Positions 8,388-17,899 of a DNA stretch of 44,766 bases are shown one piece after another. Made by a program: the position numbers and the translations under genes. Origin of the DNA: Micromonospora trifolii (lineage in GTDB: Bacteria > Actinomycetota > Actinomycetes > Mycobacteriales > Micromonosporaceae); contig NZ_JAKKFD010000048.1 in assembly GCF_022229005.1 (NCBI RefSeq), forward strand, positions 1 to 44,766, read 5' to 3'. Under the pieces are notes generated by a model. That model saw only the letters and a program-made list of their open reading frames with translations. It made no database searches and was not told where the DNA came from. Every line of letters starts with the position of its first letter. Within the stretch, counting starts at the first letter, position 1.

Positions 8388-8809
8388 TGCGGGCGGTGGT
8401 GCAGACCGTCGGGCGGGCGAGCGTGACGGTGGACGGCGAGGTGGTCGGTGCCATCGACAACGGCCTGCTGGTGCTGCTCGGGGTGACCCACACCGACACC
8501 ACGCAGACCGCTCAGACGATGGCCCGCAAGGTGCACGAGGTACGCATCCTGGACGGTGAGCGGTGCGCCGCCGACACGGGCGCGCCGATCCTGGTGGTCA
8601 GCCAGTTCACCCTCTACGGCGATGTTCGCAAGGGCCGCCGACCGAGCTGGACCGCCGCCGCCCCCGCCGAGGTCGCCGAGCCACTGGTGACAGCTGTGGT
8701 CGACGCCCTCCGGGAACGAGGAGCGAAGGTCGAGACCGGCCGCTTCCGCACCCACATGCTGGTCGAGAGCATCAACATCGGCCCCCAGACCCTCCTCCTG
8801 GACCTCTGA
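8387..8809 (+). CDS. dtd: D-aminoacyl-tRNA deacylase
   Basis: This 140-residue enzyme hydrolyses D-amino acids from mischarged tRNA, and glycine from tRNA-Ala. It carries SQFTLYGDVRKGRRPS, the catalytic-loop motif, and NIGPQTLLLDL at the C-terminus, where the usual form is NxGPVT. The Gln in place of Val is a mild variant. The loop after ILDGE is about five residues shorter than in typical homologues. It overlaps the preceding methyltransferase gene by one base. Confidence 0.93.
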   Translation: MRAVVQTVGRASVTVDGEVVGAIDNGLLVLLGVTHTDTTQTAQTMARKVHEVRILDGERCAADTGAPILVVSQFTLYGDVRKGRRPSWTAAAPAEVAEPLVTAVVDALRERGAKVETGRFRTHMLVESINIGPQTLLLDL

Positions 8810-8829
8810 CCCACCCCACCCAGCCCGGT

Positions 8830-8886
8830 TGATCATGAGGTTGACGGACCTCTTAGAGATCGAACCGCCGGTCAACCTCATGATCA
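8830..8886. repeat. Palindromic hairpin element, TGATCATGAGGTTGAC arms
   Basis: Perfect 16-bp arms (8830-8845 and 8871-8886) surround a 25-nt spacer, between the convergent dtd and spo0M-like genes. The arm start TGATCA(T/A)GAGGTT is shared with the element at 40459-40520. It may serve as a bidirectional terminator. Confidence 0.85.
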
Positions 8887-8937
8887 GCGGGGCGGGGTGC
8901 GGGGTGGGGCGGGGTGGGTGGGTGGGAGTAGTTGGGG

Positions 8938-9726
8938 TCAGGAGAAGAGGCCTCGGCGGGACAGCGACTGGCGGAGCCAGTTGTCGAGTTCGGCGGTCCA
9001 GTCGGTGCGGTCGGCGGTGGCGTGGTCGACAGTGAACCGGCCGAAGGCGTCCCGGCCCTCGGTGAAGACACCGCCGCGCTTGTCGACCTCCAGCACCACC
9101 TGCATCTGCTGCGCGTCGGCGATGAAGGTTACCTCCAACTGGTTGATCGAGCGGGCGTACTGCGGCGCCGGGCTGAACTCGATCTCCTGGTAGAACGGCA
9201 ACGTCTGGCGTACGCCGTAGATGTGACCACGCTCCACATCGGCGCGTCCGAACCGGAAGCCCAGCCGCAGCAACGCGTCCAGCAGCCGCTCCTGCGCCGG
9301 CAGTGGGTGCACCGACACCGCGTCCAGGTCCCCCTTGTCGACCGCGCGGGCGACCTCCAGCTCGGTACGCAGACCCATCGTCATCCCGTGCAGGTGCTGC
9401 CCGTACAGCTCGGTGACCGGTGTCTCCCACGGCACGTCGAAGCGGAACGGGAGGTCGTAGCGCTGCCCCGGCTCCAGCCGGAACGCGCCGGTGATCTGCT
9501 GGCGGTGGAACTCCTGAGTGGTGTCGTAGTCGTTGTCACCACTCTCGACCTCGACCCGGGTGACCAGGCCGAGGGCGACGTGGTCGATGTCGACCTGGTG
9601 GTCGCCGCCCATCACCTGGATGCGGCCCTCCAACTGGCCGCCCGGGCGGCAGTGCGGGTTGGCCAGCACCGTCTCCACCGACGGGCCGCCCACGCCCATC
9701 GCCTTCATGAGCCGCTTGAAGACCAC
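8938..9726 (-). CDS. SpoOM-family (sporulation-control, arrestin-like) protein
   Basis: This 262-residue protein matches the Spo0M family: it starts VVFKRLMKAMGVGGPSVETVL, continues with a beta-rich arrestin-like domain (GGQLEGRIQVMGG, LPFRFDVPWETPV), and ends in a shorter C-terminal extension. Spo0M proteins are soluble, and in Bacillus they influence sporulation and cell division; the role in actinomycetes is not settled. GTG 9726 is selected because GGAGG lies 5 nt upstream; the ATG at 9738 is inside that ribosome site. It is separated from dtd by a hairpin element. Confidence 0.85.
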   Translation of the reverse strand: MVFKRLMKAMGVGGPSVETVLANPHCRPGGQLEGRIQVMGGDHQVDIDHVALGLVTRVEVESGDNDYDTTQEFHRQQITGAFRLEPGQRYDLPFRFDVPWETPVTELYGQHLHGMTMGLRTELEVARAVDKGDLDAVSVHPLPAQERLLDALLRLGFRFGRADVERGHIYGVRQTLPFYQEIEFSPAPQYARSINQLEVTFIADAQQMQVVLEVDKRGGVFTEGRDAFGRFTVDHATADRTDWTAELDNWLRQSLSRRGLFS

Positions 9727-9957
9727 ACCGTCCTCCATCTGTCGTTTCGGCCGACCAGAGGTGGCCGGCCGTCCGCAACGTAGCCGGGGCGGGCAACCAC
9801 ACACTCCGACGACACACCGCGCCAGCGATCCGACGCGATTCCTGTCGGGTGCCCGATCGCCTCACTCCCGTTTTACGCCCCGCCCGCCAAGCTGTTGTCA
9901 CACCGGCACCACTGGGCCGGGAACACGGCACCGACGTGGAAACGGGGAGAGACAGAG

Positions 9958-10974
<1,017 letters not shown>

Positions 10975-10987
10975 CGCACCCGGTTCC

Positions 10988-11024
10988 CACGGAAGGCCCC
11001 GGCGGTTCGCCGGGGCCTTCCGTG
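10988..11024 (+). terminator. Strong intrinsic-type terminator after the sigma factor gene
   Basis: A perfect 17-bp stem (10988-11004 with 11008-11024) closes on a GTT loop, 13 nt after the sigma-factor stop. There is no clear U tract. Confidence 0.9.
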
Positions 11025-11035
11025 CTGTGCGGTGC

Positions 11036-11064
11036 TTGACGGCGACGTCACGCAGTGATAGAAC
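11036..11064 (+). promoter_or_regulatory. Promoter of the arsR operon
   Basis: TTGACG (11036-11041) is followed, after 17 bp, by TAGAAC (11059-11064) with an extended TGA just before it. The predicted start of transcription falls inside the palindromic operator described next, so repressor binding would block the polymerase. Confidence 0.65.
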
Positions 11065-11089
11065 CAATTGGTTATTTAACCAGGAGGTT
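11062..11089 (+). promoter_or_regulatory. Two AACC-N4-GGTT operators overlapping the promoter and ribosome site
   Basis: AACCAATTGGTT (11062-11073) and AACCAGGAGGTT (11078-11089) share the same dyad, 16 bp apart. The second includes the AGGAGG ribosome site of arsR. This is a typical arrangement for an autorepressing ArsR-family regulator. Confidence 0.7.
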
Positions 11090-11096
11090 ATGAGCA

Positions 11097-11474
11097 ATGG
11101 GTGCGGAGTTGCTGGACGCGACCTTCGCTGCGCTGGCCCACCCGACCCGGCGGGCCATCCTCGCCCGGCTCGCGCGGAGCGAGGCCACCGTGACGGAGTT
11201 GGCGGAGCCCTTTGAGATGAGCCAGCCGGCCATCTCCAAGCACCTCAGGGTGCTGGAACGCGCTGGCCTCGTCAGCCGGGGGCGGGACGCCCAGCGCCGG
11301 CCGTGCCGGTTGGAGGCCCGACCACTGCGCGAGGCGACGGCCTGGCTCGCCGACTACCGCGACTACTGGGCGGAGAGCTACCAACGCCTCGACGCGCTCC
11401 TCGACGAACTCCAAGCCGGTGACAGCACCGACGTCGCGCCTCGGCCCGAGCAACCGGACGGGACGGGAGGGTGA
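11097..11474 (+). CDS. ArsR-family transcriptional repressor (SRPBCC-associated subgroup)
   Basis: This 125-residue winged-helix regulator has LDATFAALAHPTRRAILARLA and the recognition helix FEMSQPAISKHLRVLERAGLV. The metal-binding Cys motif ELCVCDL of true ArsR sensors is absent, so it is not an arsenic sensor. It belongs to the subgroup that is encoded with SRPBCC/AHSA1 proteins. It overlaps the next gene by four bases (GTGA), and the third gene also overlaps, so all three are one operon. It probably represses its own promoter through the AACC/GGTT sites. Confidence 0.9.
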   Translation: MGAELLDATFAALAHPTRRAILARLARSEATVTELAEPFEMSQPAISKHLRVLERAGLVSRGRDAQRRPCRLEARPLREATAWLADYRDYWAESYQRLDALLDELQAGDSTDVAPRPEQPDGTGG

Positions 11475-11977
11475 CCGGCGTCGAGGATCCGCTCGTCGTC
11501 CACAGCTCGGGCGATCGGGAGATCGTGTTGAGTCGGCTGTTCGAGGCACCGGCGCAGTTGGTGTTCGGCGCCTTCACCCAACCCGAACTGCTGGTTCGGT
11601 GGTACGGCGCCCGCGGCTGGAGGCTGGCGGAGTGCGACATCGACCTGCGGGTCGAGGGACGGTGGCGGTTCGTGTCGCTGGGCCCGGAGGGCGCCCGGAT
11701 GGTCCAGGCTGGGGTCTACCGGCACGTCGAGCCAACGCGCCGGCTGGTCTACACCGAACTCTTCGACGACCAGTCCTATCCGGGCGAGACGCTGGTCAAC
11801 CACGAGTTCTCCGAGGTTGCCGGGCGAACGACAGTCACCACCACCCTGCTCTACGCCACCGCAGGAGGGCGGGACACCGTGCTGCGGTACCCGATGGCCC
11901 GGGGCGTCGGGCAGAGTTTCACGCGGCTCGCTGAGCTGCTGCGCGCGACAGCGACGACAGGAGGAGAGCAACAATGA
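11471..11977 (+). CDS. SRPBCC/AHSA1-like START-domain protein
   Basis: This 168-residue protein has the AHSA1 pattern: REIVLSRLFEAPAQLVFGAFTQPELLVRWYG, then a helix-grip body and a C-terminal helix QSFTRLAELL. Such proteins bind small hydrophobic ligands in a deep cavity, but the ligand here is unknown. The GTG start overlaps the arsR stop, and its own stop overlaps the VOC gene start (ATGA). The fixed arsR-AHSA1-VOC grouping suggests detoxification or sensing of a small organic compound. Confidence 0.85.
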   Translation: MTGVEDPLVVHSSGDREIVLSRLFEAPAQLVFGAFTQPELLVRWYGARGWRLAECDIDLRVEGRWRFVSLGPEGARMVQAGVYRHVEPTRRLVYTELFDDQSYPGETLVNHEFSEVAGRTTVTTTLLYATAGGRDTVLRYPMARGVGQSFTRLAELLRATATTGGEQQ

Positions 11978-12381
11978 ACTGGACGTTGGAAGTGGTGATC
12001 GTGCCGGTCTCCGATGTGGACCGGGCGAAGAAGTTCTACGCCGACCAGCTCGGCTTCACTGTGGACCATGACACGGTGATCAACGACGAGGCGCGCATCG
12101 TCCAGCTGACCCCACCGGGCTCCGGCTGCTCGATTGTGATCGGCAAGGGCGTCGTCCCGGAGATGCCTCCCGGCTCACTCAAGGGCCTGCAACTTGTGGT
12201 GCCCGACCTGAAGCGGGCCCACGAGGAGCTGGTCGGGCGGGGTGTGGAGGTCAGCGAGATCCAGGTGGTGGGTCAGAACCCCCGGCCGGTGCCGGACCCG
12301 CTGGACAATGTCGGCTTCGTCTTCTTCGCCGACCCGGACGGCAACACCTGGGGCGTCCAACAGATCTCCAGCCGCGCCTGA
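11974..12381 (+). CDS. VOC-superfamily (glyoxalase/bleomycin-resistance-like) protein
   Basis: This 135-residue protein has two betaalphabetabetabeta modules. It starts LEVVIVPVSDVDRAKKFYADQLGF and ends FFADPDGNTWGVQQI, the standard ends of VOC-fold enzymes and binding proteins. The metal-ligand positions are not clear enough to name a reaction. It is the last gene of the arsR operon. GGAGAG is the ribosome site. Confidence 0.88.
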   Translation: MNWTLEVVIVPVSDVDRAKKFYADQLGFTVDHDTVINDEARIVQLTPPGSGCSIVIGKGVVPEMPPGSLKGLQLVVPDLKRAHEELVGRGVEVSEIQVVGQNPRPVPDPLDNVGFVFFADPDGNTWGVQQISSRA

Positions 12382-12391
12382 CCGGGCCCGC

Positions 12392-14947
12392 TCACAGGCG
12401 GCGGGGGCCGGTGTCCGGGCGGGCGGCCACGCCACCCACCCCCACCTGGGCGTGCAGGACCGAGATGCCATCCGGACGGGCGAGGACCGGGTTGAGGGTC
12501 AGGGATCGCACCCGGGGCTGTTCGTCGGCGAGTTGACCCACCCGCAGCAGCAGATCGGCCAGGGCCGCCCGGTCGACCGGCGCGGCACCCCGGTGCCCGC
12601 GCAGCAGCGGCGCCGCCCGAGGCTCGTCGACCAGCTCGGCCGCGTCCCGGTCGGTCAACGGCACCGCCCGCCAGGCCCGATCGCCGAGCAGCTCGGTGGC
12701 CACCCCGCCCAGGCCGAACCCGACCACCGGCCCGAACGCGGGGTCCTCCACCACCTCCACCACGCAGGCCACCCCGGGCGGGACCATCGGCTGGACCAGC
12801 GCGTCCGCGCCGAAGGTCGCCGCCAGGTCGGCGTACGCCCGGCGGAGGGTCGGCTCGTCGGGCAGGTCCAGCCGGACCGCGCCGAGGTCGAGCCGGTGCC
12901 GCAGCCCGGGGGCGGCCGCCTTGAGCGCCACCGGGAAACCCAGCTGCGACGCCGCGTCGACCGCCGCGTCGGCCGAGTCGACGGACACCGAGGCCACCAC
13001 GTCGATGCCGTACGCGGCCAGCAGCGCACCCGGGTCGGTGGCGTCGGCCCGGAGCGCGGCCTGCGCGGCAGCCCGATCGAGGCCGGGCATCTCCGGTGCC
13101 ACCCCGGGCGGGCGGCGAAGCCACTCGGCGTACCGGTGCGCGCGGGCGAGCGCGCGGACCGCCTCCTCCACACCGCCGTACGCGGGCACCCCCGGTGGCA
13201 GCCGCCCGACCAGGAACGTCGCCACTGTCGGCTTGCCCAACGCGAGGGCGGCCGGCAGCGCGGCGGTCACGTCGGCGTCCACCTCGGTCAACTGGCCGGG
13301 TAGCGGCGGGGCGAACACCACCACCAGGGCGTCCACCCGTTCGTCGGCGGCCGTGTCGGCGAGCGCGGCGGCGAACTCGGCGGCACCGGCACTCGGCCCG
13401 ACGTCGCGGGGATAGCCATCGGCCACGCTCAGGCCGTGCCCGACGCAGGCGGTCGCGGCGAGCCCGGTGAGGGCCGAGGAGTTGCCCACCACACCGACCC
13501 GGCCGCCGGCCGGCAGCGGCTGGTTGGCCAGCAGCACACCCACGTCGAGCAGCTCCGGAACGGTGTCCACCCGGATCACCCCGGACTGGGCGAAGAGCGC
13601 CGCCACCGCCACCTCGTCCGGCCCGGTGGCGTCACCGACCCCGGGCGGGCGGGCCGGCGAGGCGAGCGCGACGACCGGTTTGGCGCGGCCGATCCGGCGG
13701 GCCAGCCGGGCGAACTTGCGCGGGTTCCCGAAGGTCTCCAGATAGAGCATGATCACGTCGGTGCCGGGGTCGTCCTGCCAGTACTGCAGCAGGTCGTTGC
13801 CGGAAACGTCGGCCCGGTTGCCGGCCGAGACGAAGCTGGACAGCCCAAGGCCACGCCGGTCCGCCTCGGCGAGCAGCGCCACCCCGAACGCACCGGACTG
13901 ACTGAAGATGCCGACCCGGCCGGCCGGCGGCAACGCCGGGGCGAGGGTGGCGTTGAGGCGTACCGTCGGGTCGGTGTTGGCCACGCCCAGGCAGTTCGGG
14001 CCGACGACCCGCATCCCGGCCGCGTGCGCCGCGCGGACCAGCGCCCGCTGCGTGGCCGCGCCCTCGCCGCCGGCCTCGGCGAAGCCGGCCGAGATGACCA
14101 CCAGGCCGTGCACCCCCGCGGCGGCGGCGTCGGCCACCACCGCGGTCGCCGCCTCCGGCGGGACCGCCACCACCGCCAGGTCCACCGGCGCTCTGGCGTC
14201 AACCGCCGACGGGTACGCGGGGAGGCCCGCCACTGTCGACGCGCTCGGATGCACCGGCACCACAGCACCGGTGAACCCGCCGTCGCGCAGGTGCCCGAGC
14301 ACCGCCGCGCCGACACCCTGGCCGGTGGCGCTGGCGCCGTAGACGACGATGCCGCGCGGGGCGAGCAGCCGGGCGATCGAGCGGGCCTCGGTCCGGTGCT
14401 CCCGGCCGCGCTGCACCTCCAGGCTGGCCTCGGTGGGCGCGATGGGGAAGCTCAGGTGGACCACGCCGTCGGCGTACTCGCGCTGGACCTGGTAGCCGAA
14501 GTCGGCGAAGACCCGCAGCATCGTCCCGTTGGCCGGCAGCACCTCCGCGACGAAGCTCATGATGTCGTTGCGGCGGGCCGCGTCGGCCAGGTGCTCCATC
14601 AGCACCGAGCCGATGCCACGCCCCTGGTGGGCGTCCTCGACCACGAAGGCCACCTCCGCCTCGGGGGCCTGCGGGCCGAGTCGTTCGTAGCGGCCGACCG
14701 CGACGATCTGGTCGGCGGCCAGCACCACGAACGCCTCCCGGTCGTGGTGGTCCACTGTGACGAAACGGATCAGATCCCGTTCCGGGATACGCGGGTACGG
14801 CGAGAAGTACCGTAGGTAGCGGGTGCGCTCGGAGAACCGGCTGTGCATCGCCACGATGCCCGGCGCGTCGGTCGGGTCGATCGGTCGCAACTGGACGGTG
14901 CTGCCATCACTGAGCAGCACGTCGACCGGCTGGTCCACGGTCGTCAC
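12392..14947 (-). CDS. GNAT acetyltransferase fused to NDP-forming acyl-CoA synthetase-like domains (Pat-type protein acyltransferase)
   Basis: This 851-residue protein has an N-terminal GNAT domain (about 1-175, with EDAHQGRGIGSVLMEHLA as the acetyl-CoA loop). After it come a CoA-binding domain, a succinyl-CoA-ligase-like domain (QSGAFGVALL, SAGNRADVSGNDLL), and a C-terminal ATP-grasp part. GNAT-first order is the arrangement described for Streptomyces lividans PatA; Salmonella Pat is the reverse. The phosphohistidine motif of active ADP-forming ligases (SHTG-like) is not seen; a Pro/Gly-rich stretch sits there instead. The ligase half is therefore probably regulatory. The likely targets are acyl-CoA synthetases. 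It is encoded 24 bp downstream of the acuC-type deacetylase gene. The start is GTG with GGAGGG upstream. Confidence 0.88.
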   Translation of the reverse strand: MTTVDQPVDVLLSDGSTVQLRPIDPTDAPGIVAMHSRFSERTRYLRYFSPYPRIPERDLIRFVTVDHHDREAFVVLAADQIVAVGRYERLGPQAPEAEVAFVVEDAHQGRGIGSVLMEHLADAARRNDIMSFVAEVLPANGTMLRVFADFGYQVQREYADGVVHLSFPIAPTEASLEVQRGREHRTEARSIARLLAPRGIVVYGASATGQGVGAAVLGHLRDGGFTGAVVPVHPSASTVAGLPAYPSAVDARAPVDLAVVAVPPEAATAVVADAAAAGVHGLVVISAGFAEAGGEGAATQRALVRAAHAAGMRVVGPNCLGVANTDPTVRLNATLAPALPPAGRVGIFSQSGAFGVALLAEADRRGLGLSSFVSAGNRADVSGNDLLQYWQDDPGTDVIMLYLETFGNPRKFARLARRIGRAKPVVALASPARPPGVGDATGPDEVAVAALFAQSGVIRVDTVPELLDVGVLLANQPLPAGGRVGVVGNSSALTGLAATACVGHGLSVADGYPRDVGPSAGAAEFAAALADTAADERVDALVVVFAPPLPGQLTEVDADVTAALPAALALGKPTVATFLVGRLPPGVPAYGGVEEAVRALARAHRYAEWLRRPPGVAPEMPGLDRAAAQAALRADATDPGALLAAYGIDVVASVSVDSADAAVDAASQLGFPVALKAAAPGLRHRLDLGAVRLDLPDEPTLRRAYADLAATFGADALVQPMVPPGVACVVEVVEDPAFGPVVGFGLGGVATELLGDRAWRAVPLTDRDAAELVDEPRAAPLLRGHRGAAPVDRAALADLLLRVGQLADEQPRVRSLTLNPVLARPDGISVLHAQVGVGGVAARPDTGPRRL

Positions 14948-14971
14948 CGCACCGCCCTCCCCCGGCCCGGC

Positions 14972-16153
14972 TCAGTCCCGGGGATCGTGCGGGTCCAGCC
15001 CGAGCAGCGGGAAGACCGTCTTGCGGGTGGCCGCGATCGCCCGGTCCACAGCGTTCGGCTCGCCGGTCGGCTGCCACGGCTCGTACGACGGGTCGGCGTC
15101 GTCGGTCATCCGCAGCGGTATCTCCCGGCCCAGACGGCGGGAGGCGACCAGGTCCCGCCACGCGGGTGGGGTGAGCGTGGCCGGGTCGATCGGGTCACCG
15201 GTGGCCACTGCCAACAGGTGACTCCAGGCCCGGGGCACCACCTCGACGAGCGCGTACCCGCCGCCGCCGGTGGCCACCCACCTGCCTTCGCACAACTCGT
15301 CGGCGAGCGCCCGCATCGCCAGGTAGGTGGCCCGCTGCCCGTCCACAGTCAGGTTCAGGTCGGCGAGCGGGTCCAGCCGGTGCCCGTCGGCGCCGCACTG
15401 GCTGACCAGCACCTGCGGCCGGAACGCGCGCAGCACCGACGGCACGATCGCGTGGAACGCGCGCTGCCAGCCGCTGTCGTCGACACCCGGCGGCAACGGC
15501 ATGTTGACAGCGGTGCCCTGCGCGCCCGGCCCACCCGTCTCGTCCGGGAAACCAGTGCCCGGAAAGAGCGCCAGCGGGGTCTCGTGCAGGCTGACCGTCA
15601 GCACCCGCGGGTCGTTCCAGAAGATGTCCTGCACCCCGTCGCCGTGGTGCACGTCGACGTCCACGTACGCGACCCGCTCGGCGCCCAGGTCGAGCAGGCG
15701 GGCGATGGCCACCGCCGGGTCGTTGTAGACGCAGAAGCCGGAGGCTCGGGCGGACATCGCGTGGTGCAGCCCACCGGCCACGTTCACCGCCCGGCGGGCG
15801 TCGCCGCGCCAGACCGCCTCGGCGGCGGCCACAGTCGCGCCGGCGATGAGCGCGCTGGACTCGTGCATCCCCTCGAAGACCGGGTTGTCGGACGTGCCCA
15901 GCCCGTACCCGGCGAAGAGCGGGTCGCGCGGCGCGTTACGCACCGCGGCGAGGTAGGCCGGCTCGTGCACCCGGGTGAGCAGTGCATCGTCGGCGGGCTC
16001 CGGCTTGACCATCCGCACCCCTGGCCGACTCAGGATGCCCAACTCGCGGGCGAGCGCGATGGTCAGCTCCACCCGAACCGGGTCGAGTGGATGGTCACCC
16101 ATGTCGTAGGCGAGCAGCGACTCGTCCCACACCACCACCGTGTCGTCGGACAT
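14972..16153 (-). CDS. acuC: AcuC-type acetoin utilisation protein (class I HDAC-fold lysine deacetylase)
   Basis: This 393-residue arginase/deacetylase-fold enzyme has the catalytic His pair GLHHA (130-131). The zinc ligands are visible as D167 and H169 in YVDVDVHHGDG and D256 in CGADGH, and the transition-state Tyr is in GGGGY. AcuC removes acetyl groups from acetyl-CoA synthetase in Bacillus. Here the adjacent GNAT-synthetase fusion would supply the opposite reaction, making a reversible acylation switch on acyl-CoA metabolism. ATG 16153 is preferred over an upstream ATG that adds 12 basic residues. Confidence 0.9.
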   Translation of the reverse strand: MSDDTVVVWDESLLAYDMGDHPLDPVRVELTIALARELGILSRPGVRMVKPEPADDALLTRVHEPAYLAAVRNAPRDPLFAGYGLGTSDNPVFEGMHESSALIAGATVAAAEAVWRGDARRAVNVAGGLHHAMSARASGFCVYNDPAVAIARLLDLGAERVAYVDVDVHHGDGVQDIFWNDPRVLTVSLHETPLALFPGTGFPDETGGPGAQGTAVNMPLPPGVDDSGWQRAFHAIVPSVLRAFRPQVLVSQCGADGHRLDPLADLNLTVDGQRATYLAMRALADELCEGRWVATGGGGYALVEVVPRAWSHLLAVATGDPIDPATLTPPAWRDLVASRRLGREIPLRMTDDADPSYEPWQPTGEPNAVDRAIAATRKTVFPLLGLDPHDPRD

Positions 16154-16201
16154 GAGCCCATCGTCGCACGAGGACCGGCGCCGGCCCACCGCACGCGCTG
16201 G

Positions 16202-17062
16202 TCAGCGGCCGGGTGTCGACCCGGAGGCGACCGGCCGGGACGGGTCAGCCACCCAGTTGCTCCACGATCCGACGTAGAGCGCGGCGTCCGTGCGGCCGGC
16301 CAGGTGCAGCGCGAGCACCGCCTGGGCGGCGGTCACCCCCGAGCCGCAGTACGCCCCGACGGCCCGCCCCTCGGTCACCCCGGCGGCGGCGAACCGCTCG
16401 CCCAACACGTCAGCGGCCAGGAAGCGGCCGTCCGGCCCGACGTACTCACCGGCGGGCAGGTTCGCCGCTCCCGGCACGTGCCCGGCGACCGGATCGATCG
16501 GCTCGACCTCGCCCCGGTAGCGGGGCGCCGCCCGGACGTCGAGCAGCACGGCGTCGTCCGCGGCGGCCAGCGCGGCGGCCTGCCCGGCGTCGAGCACCGG
16601 GAGATCACCGGGGCGCACCACGACGTCACCGGGGGGTGGGGCGGGCGCGTCGGTGGAGATGGGCCGGCCGGCGCCGACCCAGGCCGGGTAGCCGCCGTGC
16701 AACACACGCACCGACCGGTGCCCCGCCCAGCGCAGCGTCCACCAGGCCCGCGCCGCGGCCAAGCCGTCGCCGCCGTCGTACACCACGACGGGGTGACCAG
16801 CGCGGACGCCGGCGGCCCGCAGCGCGGCCTGCAACGCGGCCGGGTCGGGCAGCGGGTGCCGGCCGCCGGCGCCCGGCGCCCCACAGAGCGCGGTGTCCAG
16901 GTCGACGAAGACCGCTCCGGGCAGGTGGCCGGCGAGGTAGTCGTCGCGCCCGGGCGGGCCGACGAGCCGCCAGCGGACGTCGAGCAGGGTGGGCGGATCG
17001 GCCTGGCCGAGCTCGGCGACGAGCCGATCGACCTCGACCAACGGCTCCTGGGTACCGGACAT
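16202..17062 (-). CDS. sseA: Two-domain sulfurtransferase (3-mercaptopyruvate sulfurtransferase type)
   Basis: This 286-residue protein has two rhodanese domains. The N-terminal one lacks the Cys (YDGGDG) and the C-terminal one has the active loop AYCGSGVT with Cys239. A CGSGVT loop is typical of mercaptopyruvate sulfurtransferases, whereas thiosulfate sulfurtransferases usually have CRKGVT. It would transfer sulfur from 3-mercaptopyruvate to thiol or cyanide acceptors in the cytoplasm. ATG 17062 or 17071 may be the start; neither has a strong ribosome site. It is divergent from the DtxR-like gene. Confidence 0.87.
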   Translation of the reverse strand: MSGTQEPLVEVDRLVAELGQADPPTLLDVRWRLVGPPGRDDYLAGHLPGAVFVDLDTALCGAPGAGGRHPLPDPAALQAALRAAGVRAGHPVVVYDGGDGLAAARAWWTLRWAGHRSVRVLHGGYPAWVGAGRPISTDAPAPPPGDVVVRPGDLPVLDAGQAAALAAADDAVLLDVRAAPRYRGEVEPIDPVAGHVPGAANLPAGEYVGPDGRFLAADVLGERFAAAGVTEGRAVGAYCGSGVTAAQAVLALHLAGRTDAALYVGSWSNWVADPSRPVASGSTPGR

Positions 17063-17162
17063 GGCGACCATCCAACACCATTCGCGTAGACGGCACGCGG
17101 TTCGGCGAAGGTCGCCAGCCGTTCACCGAGGTAACATCGTGCACCGGAGGGCCGCTGACCTT

Positions 17163-17852
17163 ATGAAGTCTCACGACCTGGTCGACACGACCGAAATGTA
17201 CCTGCGCACCATCCTCGAGTTGGAAGAAGAGGGGGTGCCACCGCTGCGTGCCCGGATCGCCGAAAGGCTGCAGCAGAGTGGCCCCACAGTGAGCCAGACC
17301 GTCGCCCGGATGGAGCGCGACGGCCTGCTCACCGTCGAGGGAGACCGGCACCTGACGCTCACCGCCCTGGGTCGCGGCAGCGCCGTGTCCGTGATGCGCA
17401 AGCACCGCCTCGCCGAGCTGTTGCTGGTCAACGTCATCGGGATGCCCTACGAGGAGGCCCACGAGGAGGCCTGCCGCTGGGAGCACGTGATGAGCGACGC
17501 AGTGGAAAAGCGGGTCTACGACCTGCTCAACCGGCCGAGCCGATCCCCGTACGGCAACCCGATCCCCGGGCTTGAGGAGCTGGGTTCGCCGGCCGAGGAG
17601 ACCACCGAGGCCCCCGAGGGCGAGCGCAACCTGGCCTTCCCCGGCCTCTCCGGGTCGGTAGTGGTGCGCCGGATCTGCGAGAGCGTGCAGAAGGACGCCG
17701 ACGTGCTGCGCCAACTGCACGCCGCCGGTGTCGACCCGGGCGCCACTGTGACAGTGGCCCAGGAGCGCGACGGGGTGTCGATCGACCGCTCCGGTGACCG
17801 GGTGCGACTGCCCCGCGAGGTCGCCTCCCGGGTCTTCGTCGCCGCCAACTGA
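17163..17852 (+). CDS. IdeR/DtxR-family metal-dependent repressor
   Basis: This 229-residue protein follows DtxR/IdeR from end to end: a winged helix (IAERLQQSGPTVSQTVARMERDGLL), a dimerisation domain, and a C-terminal SH3-like domain. All metal ligands are present at the positions shifted by two from DtxR: M12, C104, E107 and H108 for the primary site, and H81, E85 and H100 for the ancillary site. It should therefore bind Fe(II) and repress iron-uptake genes, though a Mn-type role cannot be ruled out. A GGAGG lies rather far (12 nt) from the ATG. It ends in a two-way terminator. Confidence 0.92.
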   Translation: MKSHDLVDTTEMYLRTILELEEEGVPPLRARIAERLQQSGPTVSQTVARMERDGLLTVEGDRHLTLTALGRGSAVSVMRKHRLAELLLVNVIGMPYEEAHEEACRWEHVMSDAVEKRVYDLLNRPSRSPYGNPIPGLEELGSPAEETTEAPEGERNLAFPGLSGSVVVRRICESVQKDADVLRQLHAAGVDPGATVTVAQERDGVSIDRSGDRVRLPREVASRVFVAAN

Positions 17853-17867
17853 CCAACCTGACCAATC

Positions 17868-17899
17868 GGACACCCGGGCGTCACAACGCCCGGGTGTCC
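17868..17899. terminator. Bidirectional terminator between ideR-like and lipoprotein genes
   Basis: A perfect 13-bp stem, GGACACCCGGGCG with its complement, surrounds a TCACAA loop. The loop contains the stop codon of the minus-strand lipoprotein gene and the right arm is coding, so one hairpin ends both transcripts. Confidence 0.85.

Noticed and set aside
12242..14815. Long plus-strand frames across the GNAT-synthetase gene
   Set aside because: Composition is low-complexity and follows the codon structure of the opposite-strand gene.
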